DNA of 13,993 nucleotides from an uncultured Rhodospirillaceae bacterium (GTDB lineage Bacteria; Pseudomonadota; Alphaproteobacteria; Rhodospirillales; UBA2165): contig CAJXJM010000019.1 of NCBI GenBank assembly GCA_913054205.1, forward strand, positions 1-13,993, in the 5' to 3' direction. Under the pieces are notes generated by a model. That model saw only the letters and a list, made by a program, of their open reading frames with translations. It did no database searches and was not told where the DNA came from. Position 1 is the first letter of the stretch; every line of letters starts with the position of its first letter. Positions 1 through 5,877 of this stretch are shown here, one piece after another. Both the position numbers and the translations under genes were made by a program.

Positions 1-274
1 TAGGGCGGTCTGTGTCATTTCCGCAGCATAGATCGACAAGAATCGTGTGCTTTTTGGTTCGGACGAGAAATGCGTGAAAACTCAGCAGCAAATCGAGAGA
101 TGCTTCATCAAAATGATGAGCGCCAAAGCGCGCCGTGAGAGCTTCCATGTCTTCCGGGCGGACATTCGGATAAATCATTTGCGCTGGAAAACGAACGCTC
201 TCCAAATCAACAATCCGGTGGATGCTGGTGTCACCAAGGGAGCAAGACTCAGTTTCTGTATTCCAGGCTGTCAT
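1..274 (-). CDS. MBL-fold metallohydrolase, N-terminal part (runs off left edge)
   Basis: An open minus-strand frame starts with ATG at 274 and stays open to position 1 (91 codons seen). Residues 66-91 read FHAFLVRT...HTILVDLCCGND..RP. This is the second-strand and turn region just before the metal site in a common group of MBL-fold hydrolases related to lactonases and AttM-like enzymes, which usually have HxxxVRT..HTILVDTCxGN.K.RP. The HxHxDH zinc motif would lie beyond the window, so metal binding cannot be confirmed. The start overlaps the stop of the upstream amidase-like gene (ATGA, 4 nt), which suggests translational coupling and one operon with the ABC ATPase. The substrate is unknown; such proteins hydrolyse lactones, thioesters or other esters. 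Confidence 0.8.
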   Translation of the reverse strand, partial: MTAWNTETESCSLGDTSIHRIVDLESVRFPAQMIYPNVRPEDMEALTARFGAHHFDEASLDLLLSFHAFLVRTKKHTILVDLCCGNDTDRP

Positions 275-1050
275 TTGTTTTTGGCCCGCGCTAGAGCCGC
301 CTCGCCAAATGCCTCATAGAGCTTCCGGGATAGAGCGTGCTCCTCGCGTTCAGGATGAAACTCGGTATGCCATTGAACCGCGGCGGCAAAGTTTGGATGA
401 TTTTCCACGCGAATACCTTCAATGATATCATCATCGGAAACAGCTTCAATTGCCAGGCCCTCGCCGAGGCGATCAATCCCCTGACCGTGCAGCGTATTGA
501 CCCTAATTTCATCTTCGCCGGTAAGCTCGTGGAACATACCACCCTCGGTGAGTTTAACCGAATGGCGCAGCTCATAAATAACTTCATCGGTAACGCCATC
601 GCCTCGCGGCATGCGATGATCGTTTTTACCTTGCACTTCGTTGACGCGGTAATGCAGCGATCCACCAAGGGCGACGTTGATTTCTTGCAAGCCTCGGCAA
701 ATGCCCAGCAAAGGGATACCTGCTTCAATGCAGGCTGGTATCAGGCTCAGTACAGTTGCGTCTCGATCCGGATCTATTGGCTCATCCGGTGGGAAATCAG
801 GACCACCGTAATGGTGGGGCTCAACATTAGCCCGCCCGCCGGTCAACATGATGCCGTCGAAGCGCTCTACCAAATCTGCGTAGTCATAGTCCTCTCCAAG
901 AGAGGGGATTTGCACGGCAATACATTTTGAAAACTTAACAAGCGAGGCTATGTAGCGTCGACCACTGACATGGGCGGTGAACTTAGAGCCGGGCATTTGC
1001 ATGATCGAGGTCGGCACGCCAATAAGCGGAAAATCGGAGGAGTTTGTCAT
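271..1050 (-). CDS. Gamma-glutamyl-gamma-aminobutyrate hydrolase family protein (peptidase C26, PuuD-like)
   Basis: The product has 259 residues from the ATG at 1050; a longer frame upstream only re-reads the end of the ABC gene. It is a class I glutamine amidotransferase fold used as a stand-alone hydrolase. The nucleophile elbow is GICRG at 116-120 (Cys118). The catalytic His-Glu pair is in QWHTE (His228, Glu230), where most relatives have QWHPE. LTGG at 69-72 forms the oxyanion-side loop. PuuD of this family cleaves gamma-glutamyl-GABA in putrescine breakdown; here no puuABC genes are near, so the substrate is open (a gamma-glutamyl or other amide). The gene lies 17 nt after the ABC ATPase stop and shares an ATGA overlap with the following MBL gene, so the three probably form one transcript. 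Confidence 0.88.
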   Translation of the reverse strand: MTNSSDFPLIGVPTSIMQMPGSKFTAHVSGRRYIASLVKFSKCIAVQIPSLGEDYDYADLVERFDGIMLTGGRANVEPHHYGGPDFPPDEPIDPDRDATVLSLIPACIEAGIPLLGICRGLQEINVALGGSLHYRVNEVQGKNDHRMPRGDGVTDEVIYELRHSVKLTEGGMFHELTGEDEIRVNTLHGQGIDRLGEGLAIEAVSDDDIIEGIRVENHPNFAAAVQWHTEFHPEREEHALSRKLYEAFGEAALARAKNK

Positions 1051-1067
1051 GATTGTCGATGAATGCC

Positions 1068-1841
1068 CTAGGCTGTGGTGATCGCCATTTTGATTGGCCC
1101 TTCGGCGCGATTGTTGATGAATTGATCGAGATAGGCATTGTCCGAGGTATCGACTTCTGCCGTCGGCCCCGACCAAATAATTGTGCCGTCATAAATCATG
1201 GCAATTCTGTCGCCAATTTGACGCGCGCCTTTCATATCGCTAATGATCGAAAAAGTCGTCGCGCCCAAATCGCGGGTGCCTTTCATGATCAGTTCACCAA
1301 TCACATTGGTCATGATGGGATCAAGGCCCGCGGTTGGCTCATCTAGCAATATTATTTCGGGATCATTGGCAATGGCGCGGGCAAAGCCGACACGTTTTTG
1401 CATGCCGCCGGAAATCTCTGCTGGTAAAAGTTCGCCGACATCTGCTGTAAGGCCGACCGAAACCAGTTTTTCCAGAGCAACTTGTTTCGACTCGTCGGGA
1501 GTTAGCTTGCGATCCTGAAGCAATTGGAAGGCGATATTTTCCCATATCGGCATGCTGTCAAAAAGCGCCGATTGTTGAAACAACATCCCCATGCGATGAA
1601 GCAATGCCTCATGGTCTTTTTGACCAAGCGTGGCTGTATCAATACCATCGATTTGGATAGAGCCGCTATCGGGCTTTTCCAATCCCAATATCAGTTTGAG
1701 AATAAGCGTTTTGCCGCTGGCCGATCCGCCGATCAAAACCAAGGATTCACCCTCAGCAACCTCAAGATCAACGCCTTTGAGGACGTGATTGGTGCCGAAA
1801 CTCTTGGTAATACCCTCTAATTTGATTTTGGGAACAGTCAT
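1068..1841 (-). CDS. MlaF-like ABC transporter ATP-binding protein (phospholipid/organic solvent type), atypical H-loop
   Basis: The product has 257 residues from the ATG at 1841 (MTVPKIKLEG). A GTG at 1904 would add 21 residues but lacks a good ribosome site. Walker A is GGSASGKT (38-45), the Q-loop is LFQQ (87-90), the signature is ISGGMQKR (143-150) and Walker B plus catalytic Glu is ILLDEP (164-169). The sequence ISGGMQKR.GFARAI and the DPIMTN segment match MlaF/Ttg2A ATPases, which drive MlaE permease and MlaD in moving phospholipids between membranes. The usual switch histidine (THD) is replaced by Ser201 (ISD). No permease or MCE-domain gene lies in the window; instead an amidase-like and an MBL hydrolase follow. 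It may be an orphan ATPase working with a distant MlaE, or a diverged copy with another role. Confidence 0.85.
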   Translation of the reverse strand: MTVPKIKLEGITKSFGTNHVLKGVDLEVAEGESLVLIGGSASGKTLILKLILGLEKPDSGSIQIDGIDTATLGQKDHEALLHRMGMLFQQSALFDSMPIWENIAFQLLQDRKLTPDESKQVALEKLVSVGLTADVGELLPAEISGGMQKRVGFARAIANDPEIILLDEPTAGLDPIMTNVIGELIMKGTRDLGATTFSIISDMKGARQIGDRIAMIYDGTIIWSGPTAEVDTSDNAYLDQFINNRAEGPIKMAITTA

Positions 1842-1860
1842 ATTACGCTCATTAACCTTT

Positions 1861-1944
1861 TCAACTATATCGTCGAGAATTGCCGATTTGCGCCGTGGCG
1901 CCACCAGCGGCTGTGAGTAAGCTAGCTGTAAATATTTTCTGCAT
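1861..1944 (-). CDS. Short leader ORF (27 codons) before the ABC ATPase; possible leader peptide or truncated secreted-protein remnant
   Basis: An ATG at 1944 has the best ribosome site of this operon: AGGAGAGG at 1949-1956 (minus strand), with seven bases between AGGAG and ATG. The frame encodes MQKIFTASLLTAAGG... and ends with TGA at 1861-1863, 19 nt before the ATPase ATG. The first 19 residues resemble a signal peptide core. It is in a different frame from the ATPase, whose frame is open through this region but has no ATG. It could be a translated leader coupling initiation of the ATPase, the remnant of a lost upstream gene, or evidence of a frameshift at the ATPase 5' end. Whether it is expressed is unknown. 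Confidence 0.35.
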   Translation of the reverse strand: MQKIFTASLLTAAGGATAQIGNSRRYS

Positions 1945-1982
1945 AGTACCTCTCCTGAGATAGTGATTAAGTAAATGTGGCA

Positions 1983-2011
1983 GTTAAATTTTTACTCGTA
2001 GTGCAGTTCAA
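1983..2011 (-). promoter_or_regulatory. Possible promoter for the ABC ATPase-amidase-MBL operon
   Basis: Read on the minus strand, TTGAAC (2011-2006) is followed after 17 nt by TTTAAC (1988-1983). Each hexamer matches four of six consensus positions. The site lies in the 149-nt gap between the RNase Z-like gene stop and the leader ORF, about 40 nt upstream of the leader ATG. The match is weak and based on eye only. Confidence 0.22.
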
Positions 2012-2093
2012 GCTTGGGTTCTAAATTTAATTTCATCACAAGATGCTGTTGAGAACAAATATTAAAATCGGATCAATTAATTTGGTTTCCTTA

Positions 2094-2987
2094 TCAAAGG
2101 TCTATTCTCATAAGATCATAGGCCATTTGTAGCGGCCCGTCGTAGTTCCGACGGATATCGCGCACGACTTCATCCATGACGTGGGGTCCCATTTCATCCA
2201 CTGGCATGTGGTGTTCCGCAGCTTCGCGAAGCACCTGATTGGTAGATTCAAAATGGCCAAAATGAGTGGCAACAAGGCTTTTCACCTGAGCTTCAACAGC
2301 TATTTTCCCCAAATCAGTTGGCGGCGTATGGGCATGAGTACCGGTACCCGATTTGCTGCGAAATTCAATGAAAGACTCGGGGAATGTGCATTCGTGGAAC
2401 AATACGTCTGCATCTTTCGCCAATTTAACCATATTGTCGCAAGGGGAGGTGTCTCCTGAAAACGCGATAACCTTTCCTTCGGCTTCCATGCGAATGCCAA
2501 AACATTCTGATATTTCGCGTGGGATATGCTCTACAAAATCGCAGAAAATTTTGACATTCTCGTCTTCGTAGGCAAGGCCTGGACTTACTTCTCGAACATC
2601 TGGGCGAACCGCCGCCAAATTGGCTTGGCGCCGCGGAAAAGCGCTACGGGCTCTAAAGTCTGAATCATAGGCACCGCCTTCAAACAAATGGTCACAGAAA
2701 TGTTTGGTTCCTTTTGGGCCTAAAACGATGGGTGACGTCGTGCGGTCATACATCCATCCTGAAATTGCAAATAAGGGGAAGTCGCAAATATGATCGTGGT
2801 GCAGGTGCGTAAGAAAAATGACGCCCACATCTGCGGGATTGCTATTGGCCCGGACCATGTTGTGGGTGGTGCCCGCACCGCAATCGAACATGTATTTTGC
2901 ACCATTTTCCAAAGTGACCAGGATACCGGATTGCGCCCGATCTGGATCCACCATTGCGGCACCTGTGCCGAGCATGTCAATTTTCAT
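2094..2987 (-). CDS. MBL-fold metallohydrolase, RNase Z/arylsulfatase-like branch
   Basis: The product has 297 residues from the ATG at 2987, chosen because GGGAG sits just upstream; the frame extends 15 codons further without that support. It has the full two-metal set: LTHLHHDH at 59-66 (His61, His63, Asp65, His66), FVEH (His154), FSGDT (Asp179) and THFGH (His242). FDCGAGTTHNM at 34-44 and the SGDTSPC segment are typical of the RNase Z-like branch, but this protein lacks an obvious tRNA-binding exosite and is more likely a small-molecule esterase, phosphodiesterase or thioester hydrolase. No signal peptide is seen. It is transcribed away from a MarR regulator, its probable controller. The physiological substrate cannot be read from sequence. 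Confidence 0.88.
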   Translation of the reverse strand: MKIDMLGTGAAMVDPDRAQSGILVTLENGAKYMFDCGAGTTHNMVRANSNPADVGVIFLTHLHHDHICDFPLFAISGWMYDRTTSPIVLGPKGTKHFCDHLFEGGAYDSDFRARSAFPRRQANLAAVRPDVREVSPGLAYEDENVKIFCDFVEHIPREISECFGIRMEAEGKVIAFSGDTSPCDNMVKLAKDADVLFHECTFPESFIEFRSKSGTGTHAHTPPTDLGKIAVEAQVKSLVATHFGHFESTNQVLREAAEHHMPVDEMGPHVMDEVVRDIRRNYDGPLQMAYDLMRIDL

Positions 2988-3010
2988 AATCCACTCCCAA
3001 AAAATTAGTA

Positions 3011-3039
3011 TTGAATACACGTGTATTTTCACGTATATT
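3011..3039 (+). promoter_or_regulatory. Probable promoter of the MarR-family gene
   Basis: TTGAAT (3011-3016) is followed by exactly 17 nt and TATATT (3034-3039). This gives a predicted transcription start near 3046, about 45 nt before the ATG. The -35 matches four and the -10 five of six consensus positions. Confidence 0.5.
3014..3027. promoter_or_regulatory. Perfect 14-bp palindrome, candidate MarR operator
   Basis: AATACACGTGTATT is its own reverse complement and sits across the -35 and spacer of the marR-side promoter. A related half, CACGTATATT, follows at 3030-3039 over the -10. MarR dimers usually bind such AT-rich palindromes in the divergent gap and repress both genes. This is a prediction from position and symmetry. 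Confidence 0.5.
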
Positions 3040-3054
3040 AAGAGTAGACCTGAT

Positions 3055-3072
3055 ATTGAAAATTAATTCAAT
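3055..3072. repeat. Inverted repeat in the MarR 5' leader
   Basis: ATTGAA at 3055-3060 and TTCAAT at 3067-3072 are perfect inverted arms separated by AATTAA. The element lies 18 nt before the MarR start codon, downstream of the predicted promoter. It could be a second operator, or it could be chance in AT-rich DNA. Confidence 0.3.
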
Positions 3073-3090
3073 AGAAAAAATAGGTGCCAG

Positions 3091-3588
3091 ATGAAAATAG
3101 ACAAACAAGCGAAGCCAAAAATGATCAGTCTCGATCCAGATTCAGACGAAGCATTTCGCTTTTCTGAGTATCCGATGTTTTACATCGGCCATATTCAGCG
3201 ACAGAATTTTATAAACCTTTCAGCCGCATTAAAGACCTTTGATTTAATTCCGCTCGAATGGCGCGCTTTGGCTCAATTGCAGGAGAAAGATGGGGTGAGC
3301 GTAAGTGAGCTTGCGGAGATCGTTATTTCGGAACGCTCGGCATTAAGCCGGGTAATTGGAACAATGGAAAGCAAGGGGTTGGTCAAACGATTGCCAGATA
3401 AAAAAGATCAGCGGGCAACCCAAGTATTATTGACCAAAAAAGGTCTCTCGGTGTTCAAAGATATATTGCCGATCGTGAGAAAAAAGCTGGCTTGGACGCT
3501 CGACGGGCTTTCGACTGAAGAAAAAGACAACATGATGCAGTTGCTGACCAAACTCTACAGCAACATCCGCAGATCGCCTTTTGCTTAA
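3091..3588 (+). CDS. MarR-family transcriptional regulator
   Basis: The product has 165 residues, a usual MarR length, with AGGTG seven nt before the ATG. The winged helix-turn-helix spans about residues 50-120. VSVSELAEIVISERSALSRV is the recognition helix region, followed by IGTMESKGLVKRLPDKKDQRATQ, in which the D..DQR wing tip is the family hallmark. Flanking helices form the dimer interface. It is divergent from the RNase Z-like hydrolase and convergent (6 nt) with gcdH. MarR proteins of this kind often sense aromatic acids or their CoA esters (BadR, HcaR and CouR are examples), so the ligand here may be an aroyl-CoA; that part is inference. Likely targets are its own promoter, the hydrolase, and possibly the aromatic operon. 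Confidence 0.9.
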   Translation: MKIDKQAKPKMISLDPDSDEAFRFSEYPMFYIGHIQRQNFINLSAALKTFDLIPLEWRALAQLQEKDGVSVSELAEIVISERSALSRVIGTMESKGLVKRLPDKKDQRATQVLLTKKGLSVFKDILPIVRKKLAWTLDGLSTEEKDNMMQLLTKLYSNIRRSPFA

Positions 3589-3594
3589 ATCCTC

Positions 3595-4818
3595 TTACTC
3601 CGCGAAAAACGCCTGTATTCCCGTTTGCGCCCGGCCCAAAATCAGGGCGTGAACGTCGTGGGTGCCTTCATAGGTATTGACGGTTTCGAGGTTCATCATA
3701 TGACGGATGACGTGGAACTCATCGACGATGCCATTGCCGCCATGCATATCGCGGGACATTCGAGCGATATCCAATGCTTTACCAGCGTTGTTGCGTTTCA
3801 TCATCGAGATATCTTCCGGCGGACAACGACCTTCATCCATTAACCGCGCAATCCGAAGCGCGCCTTGCAGTCCGAGCGTAATCTCTGTCTGCATGTCGGC
3901 GAGCTTTTTCTGGATCAACTGATTGGCGGCGAGGGGGCGACCAAATTGTTTGCGATCAAGTGTGTACTGACGCGCCGCGTGCCAACAGAATTCGGCGGCA
4001 CCAATTGTGCCCCAGGAAATGCCAAACCGTGCTTTGTTGAGACAGCCAAACGGTCCGCCCAAGCCTTTGGCGTTAGGCAGTAGGTTTTCTTCGGGTACCG
4101 GCACATTATCCATAACGATTTCGCCGGTGATTGAGGTCCGAAGCGAAAACTTGCCTTCGATTTTTGGTGCGCTCAGGCCTTCCATGCCTTTTTCGAGAAT
4201 AAAGCCGCGAATAACGTCGTCGAGCTTGGCCCAAACAATAAAAACATCGGCGACAGGAGAGTTTGAAATCCACATTTTATTGCCGGTCAGAAGATAACCA
4301 TCATCAGTTTTTTTCGCGCGGGTGGTCATACTACCGGGGTCAGATCCAGCATCCGGTTCAGTAAGGCCAAAACAGCCGATCCATTCGCCGGTCGCAAGCT
4401 TGGGAAGATATTTCTGCCGCTGCTCTTCACTGCCATAGGCATAAATAGGGTGCATGACGAGGGACGATTGCACGCTCATCATCGAACGGTAGCCGGAATC
4501 AACGCGTTCAACTTCGCGGTTTACCAGGCCATAACAAGTGTATGAAAGATTGGCACCGCCATATTCTTCGGGCTGGGTAATGCCGAAAAATCCCAGCTCA
4601 CCCATTTCGTTGAAGATTTCACGGTCAAAAATTTCGTGGCGATTGGCTTCCAAAACCCGCGGCATCAGCTTGTCTTGGGCATAATCCCGGGCGGTATCAC
4701 GTACCAGCCGTTCCTCTTCTTCCAGTTGATCCTCAAAATGAAAAGGGTCATCCCACTGAAATTGGGGTTTGGCAGTTTTTTTAATCTCTCTATTTGTCTC
4801 TGAATCCATGACTAACAT
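3595..4818 (-). CDS. gcdH: Glutaryl-CoA dehydrogenase (decarboxylating type)
   Basis: This FAD acyl-CoA dehydrogenase has 407 residues. It oxidises glutaryl-CoA and decarboxylates it to crotonyl-CoA, passing electrons to electron transfer flavoprotein. The match to GCDH is close along its length: [19 protein letters not shown] at 109-127 contains the Arg-Ser pair (Arg111, Ser112) that in human GCDH binds the substrate carboxylate. [17 protein letters not shown] at 148-164 and KMWISNSP at 181-188 form the flavin pocket, and [17 protein letters not shown] at 381-397 carries the catalytic base Glu384. A second ATG four codons in is equally possible as a start; neither has a clear ribosome site. 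It follows hcrB after 84 nt on the same strand. In aromatic degraders it finishes the benzoyl-CoA route after ring cleavage, though it also serves lysine and tryptophan breakdown. Confidence 0.93.
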   Translation of the reverse strand: MLVMDSETNREIKKTAKPQFQWDDPFHFEDQLEEEERLVRDTARDYAQDKLMPRVLEANRHEIFDREIFNEMGELGFFGITQPEEYGGANLSYTCYGLVNREVERVDSGYRSMMSVQSSLVMHPIYAYGSEEQRQKYLPKLATGEWIGCFGLTEPDAGSDPGSMTTRAKKTDDGYLLTGNKMWISNSPVADVFIVWAKLDDVIRGFILEKGMEGLSAPKIEGKFSLRTSITGEIVMDNVPVPEENLLPNAKGLGGPFGCLNKARFGISWGTIGAAEFCWHAARQYTLDRKQFGRPLAANQLIQKKLADMQTEITLGLQGALRIARLMDEGRCPPEDISMMKRNNAGKALDIARMSRDMHGGNGIVDEFHVIRHMMNLETVNTYEGTHDVHALILGRAQTGIQAFFAE

Positions 4819-4902
4819 TCATGATTGATATACATGACCTTAAATTACTTTAAATCTAAACTGTTTGGCAACCCAACAATACTAGTTTTTTGCGCCGCAA
4901 AT

Positions 4903-5877
4903 TTAGCCAGCGAGTTCCTCGGTCAGTCGCCTCGCGAGTGCACCGATAACCCGGCGACGATACCAGGGCGCCACCGTTGTCGTCTTCATCGGTTTGGCTT
5001 GCTTGCGGACATTATCGCGCAACGCGTCGAGAGAGGCATCGTCAAATGCTTTACCAATATAATCTTCGGTGCCTTTGACAATTTGCGGGAAGGGGTTCAC
5101 GCCGGTCAGTGCAATCGCTATGTCTTTGACTTTTTTGCCATCCATTTCGAGGCGCACGGCAGTCCCTGCCAAAGGAAAATCAATCGAGCCTCGGATACGG
5201 GCTTTTTCGTAGCGCGACGGAGAACCGGCCAATGCTTTTGGCAAATGTACGACGGTAAGCAATTCACCTGGATTGAAGGTGAGGTGGTTCATGCCATCAT
5301 TTTGGTACATTTCAGAAAGTGGAATACGGCGACTGCCTTCCGGGCCCACCAATTCAACTTCGGCTTGATAGACCAACATGGCCGGCGCAACATCGCCGGA
5401 GAAGGCCGCAAAACACCGTTTGCCGCCTGGCGCGACGTGACAAATATCGCCGCGTTCTTTCATGCAGTAGTCATTGCTTTGACGCCACCATTCACTTTGG
5501 TTGTAGAACAGGCAGCGGGTATCCAGACAAAGATTGCCGCCGAGCGTTCCGTATTGCTGGTGGGTGATACCGGCGACGGCCGCTGCGGCTTCGGCAACGG
5601 CTTGATAGTCGGCTTTAATTTTTTCGTTTGTGGCGATCTCGTTAAGCGTTATGCCAGCACCAATGTGCAGACCTTCGTCATCTTCGGTGATGGTCTTGAG
5701 CTCTGTGACGCCACTGAGATCGATCAGGTTTTCGGGCTGCTCGATACCGCGCCGGACGTTGACGATCATGTCAGTTCCGCCGGCAACATAAAGCGCTTCA
5801 GGTTCTTCGCTCCGAAGCTTTACCGCTTCTTCCGCGCTGGTTGGACGGTGGAGCTGAAAGTTGGGCATGTATTCCAT
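4903..5877 (-). CDS. hcrB: 4-hydroxybenzoyl-CoA reductase, FAD-binding beta subunit with extra [4Fe-4S] insertion
   Basis: The product has 324 residues. It is the FAD subunit of a xanthine-oxidase-family reductase that removes the para-hydroxyl of 4-hydroxybenzoyl-CoA. FAD contacts are VAGGTDMIVN (31-40) and TLGGNLC (111-117). The diagnostic part is the insertion at about 117-160 with Cys122, Cys138, Cys146 and Cys155, which in the Thauera enzyme hold a [4Fe-4S] cluster absent from ordinary xanthine dehydrogenases. The surrounding sequence (YNQS.WWR, YCMKERGD.CHVAP, FSGDVAPA) also fits that subgroup. Its ATG shares one base with the hcrA stop (TAATG), indicating coupled translation. The equivalent subunit is HcrB in Thauera and HbaD in Rhodopseudomonas. 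A related aroyl-CoA substrate cannot be excluded. Confidence 0.9.
   Translation of the reverse strand: MEYMPNFQLHRPTSAEEAVKLRSEEPEALYVAGGTDMIVNVRRGIEQPENLIDLSGVTELKTITEDDEGLHIGAGITLNEIATNEKIKADYQAVAEAAAAVAGITHQQYGTLGGNLCLDTRCLFYNQSEWWRQSNDYCMKERGDICHVAPGGKRCFAAFSGDVAPAMLVYQAEVELVGPEGSRRIPLSEMYQNDGMNHLTFNPGELLTVVHLPKALAGSPSRYEKARIRGSIDFPLAGTAVRLEMDGKKVKDIAIALTGVNPFPQIVKGTEDYIGKAFDDASLDALRDNVRKQAKPMKTTTVAPWYRRRVIGALARRLTEELAG

Noticed and set aside
337-930. A 197-codon plus-strand open frame
   Set aside because: It is antisense to the amidase-like gene with the intact Cys118-His228-Glu230 triad, and no family resemblance is seen.
1842-1904. GTG start giving the ABC ATPase 21 extra N-terminal residues
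   Set aside because: No ribosome site precedes the GTG, and MlaF proteins normally begin close to the KIKLEGITKSFG strand, so the ATG at 1841 is preferred.
2009-2016. Eight-base palindrome CAAGCTTG in the gap upstream of the ABC operon
   Set aside because: An isolated 8-bp palindrome is expected by chance and its flanks are not symmetrical.
4825-4838. FNR-like site TTGAT-ATAC-ATGAC upstream of gcdH
   Set aside because: It matches only eight of ten conserved positions and sits within 20 nt of the start codon. It is tempting because FNR-type regulators control 4-hydroxybenzoate genes in Rhodopseudomonas, but it is too weak to list.
4886-4901. Hairpin TTTGC-GCC-GCAAA after hcrB as a terminator
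   Set aside because: The stem has five pairs, and in the direction of hcrB transcription it is followed by A rather than T residues, so it would not terminate that operon.
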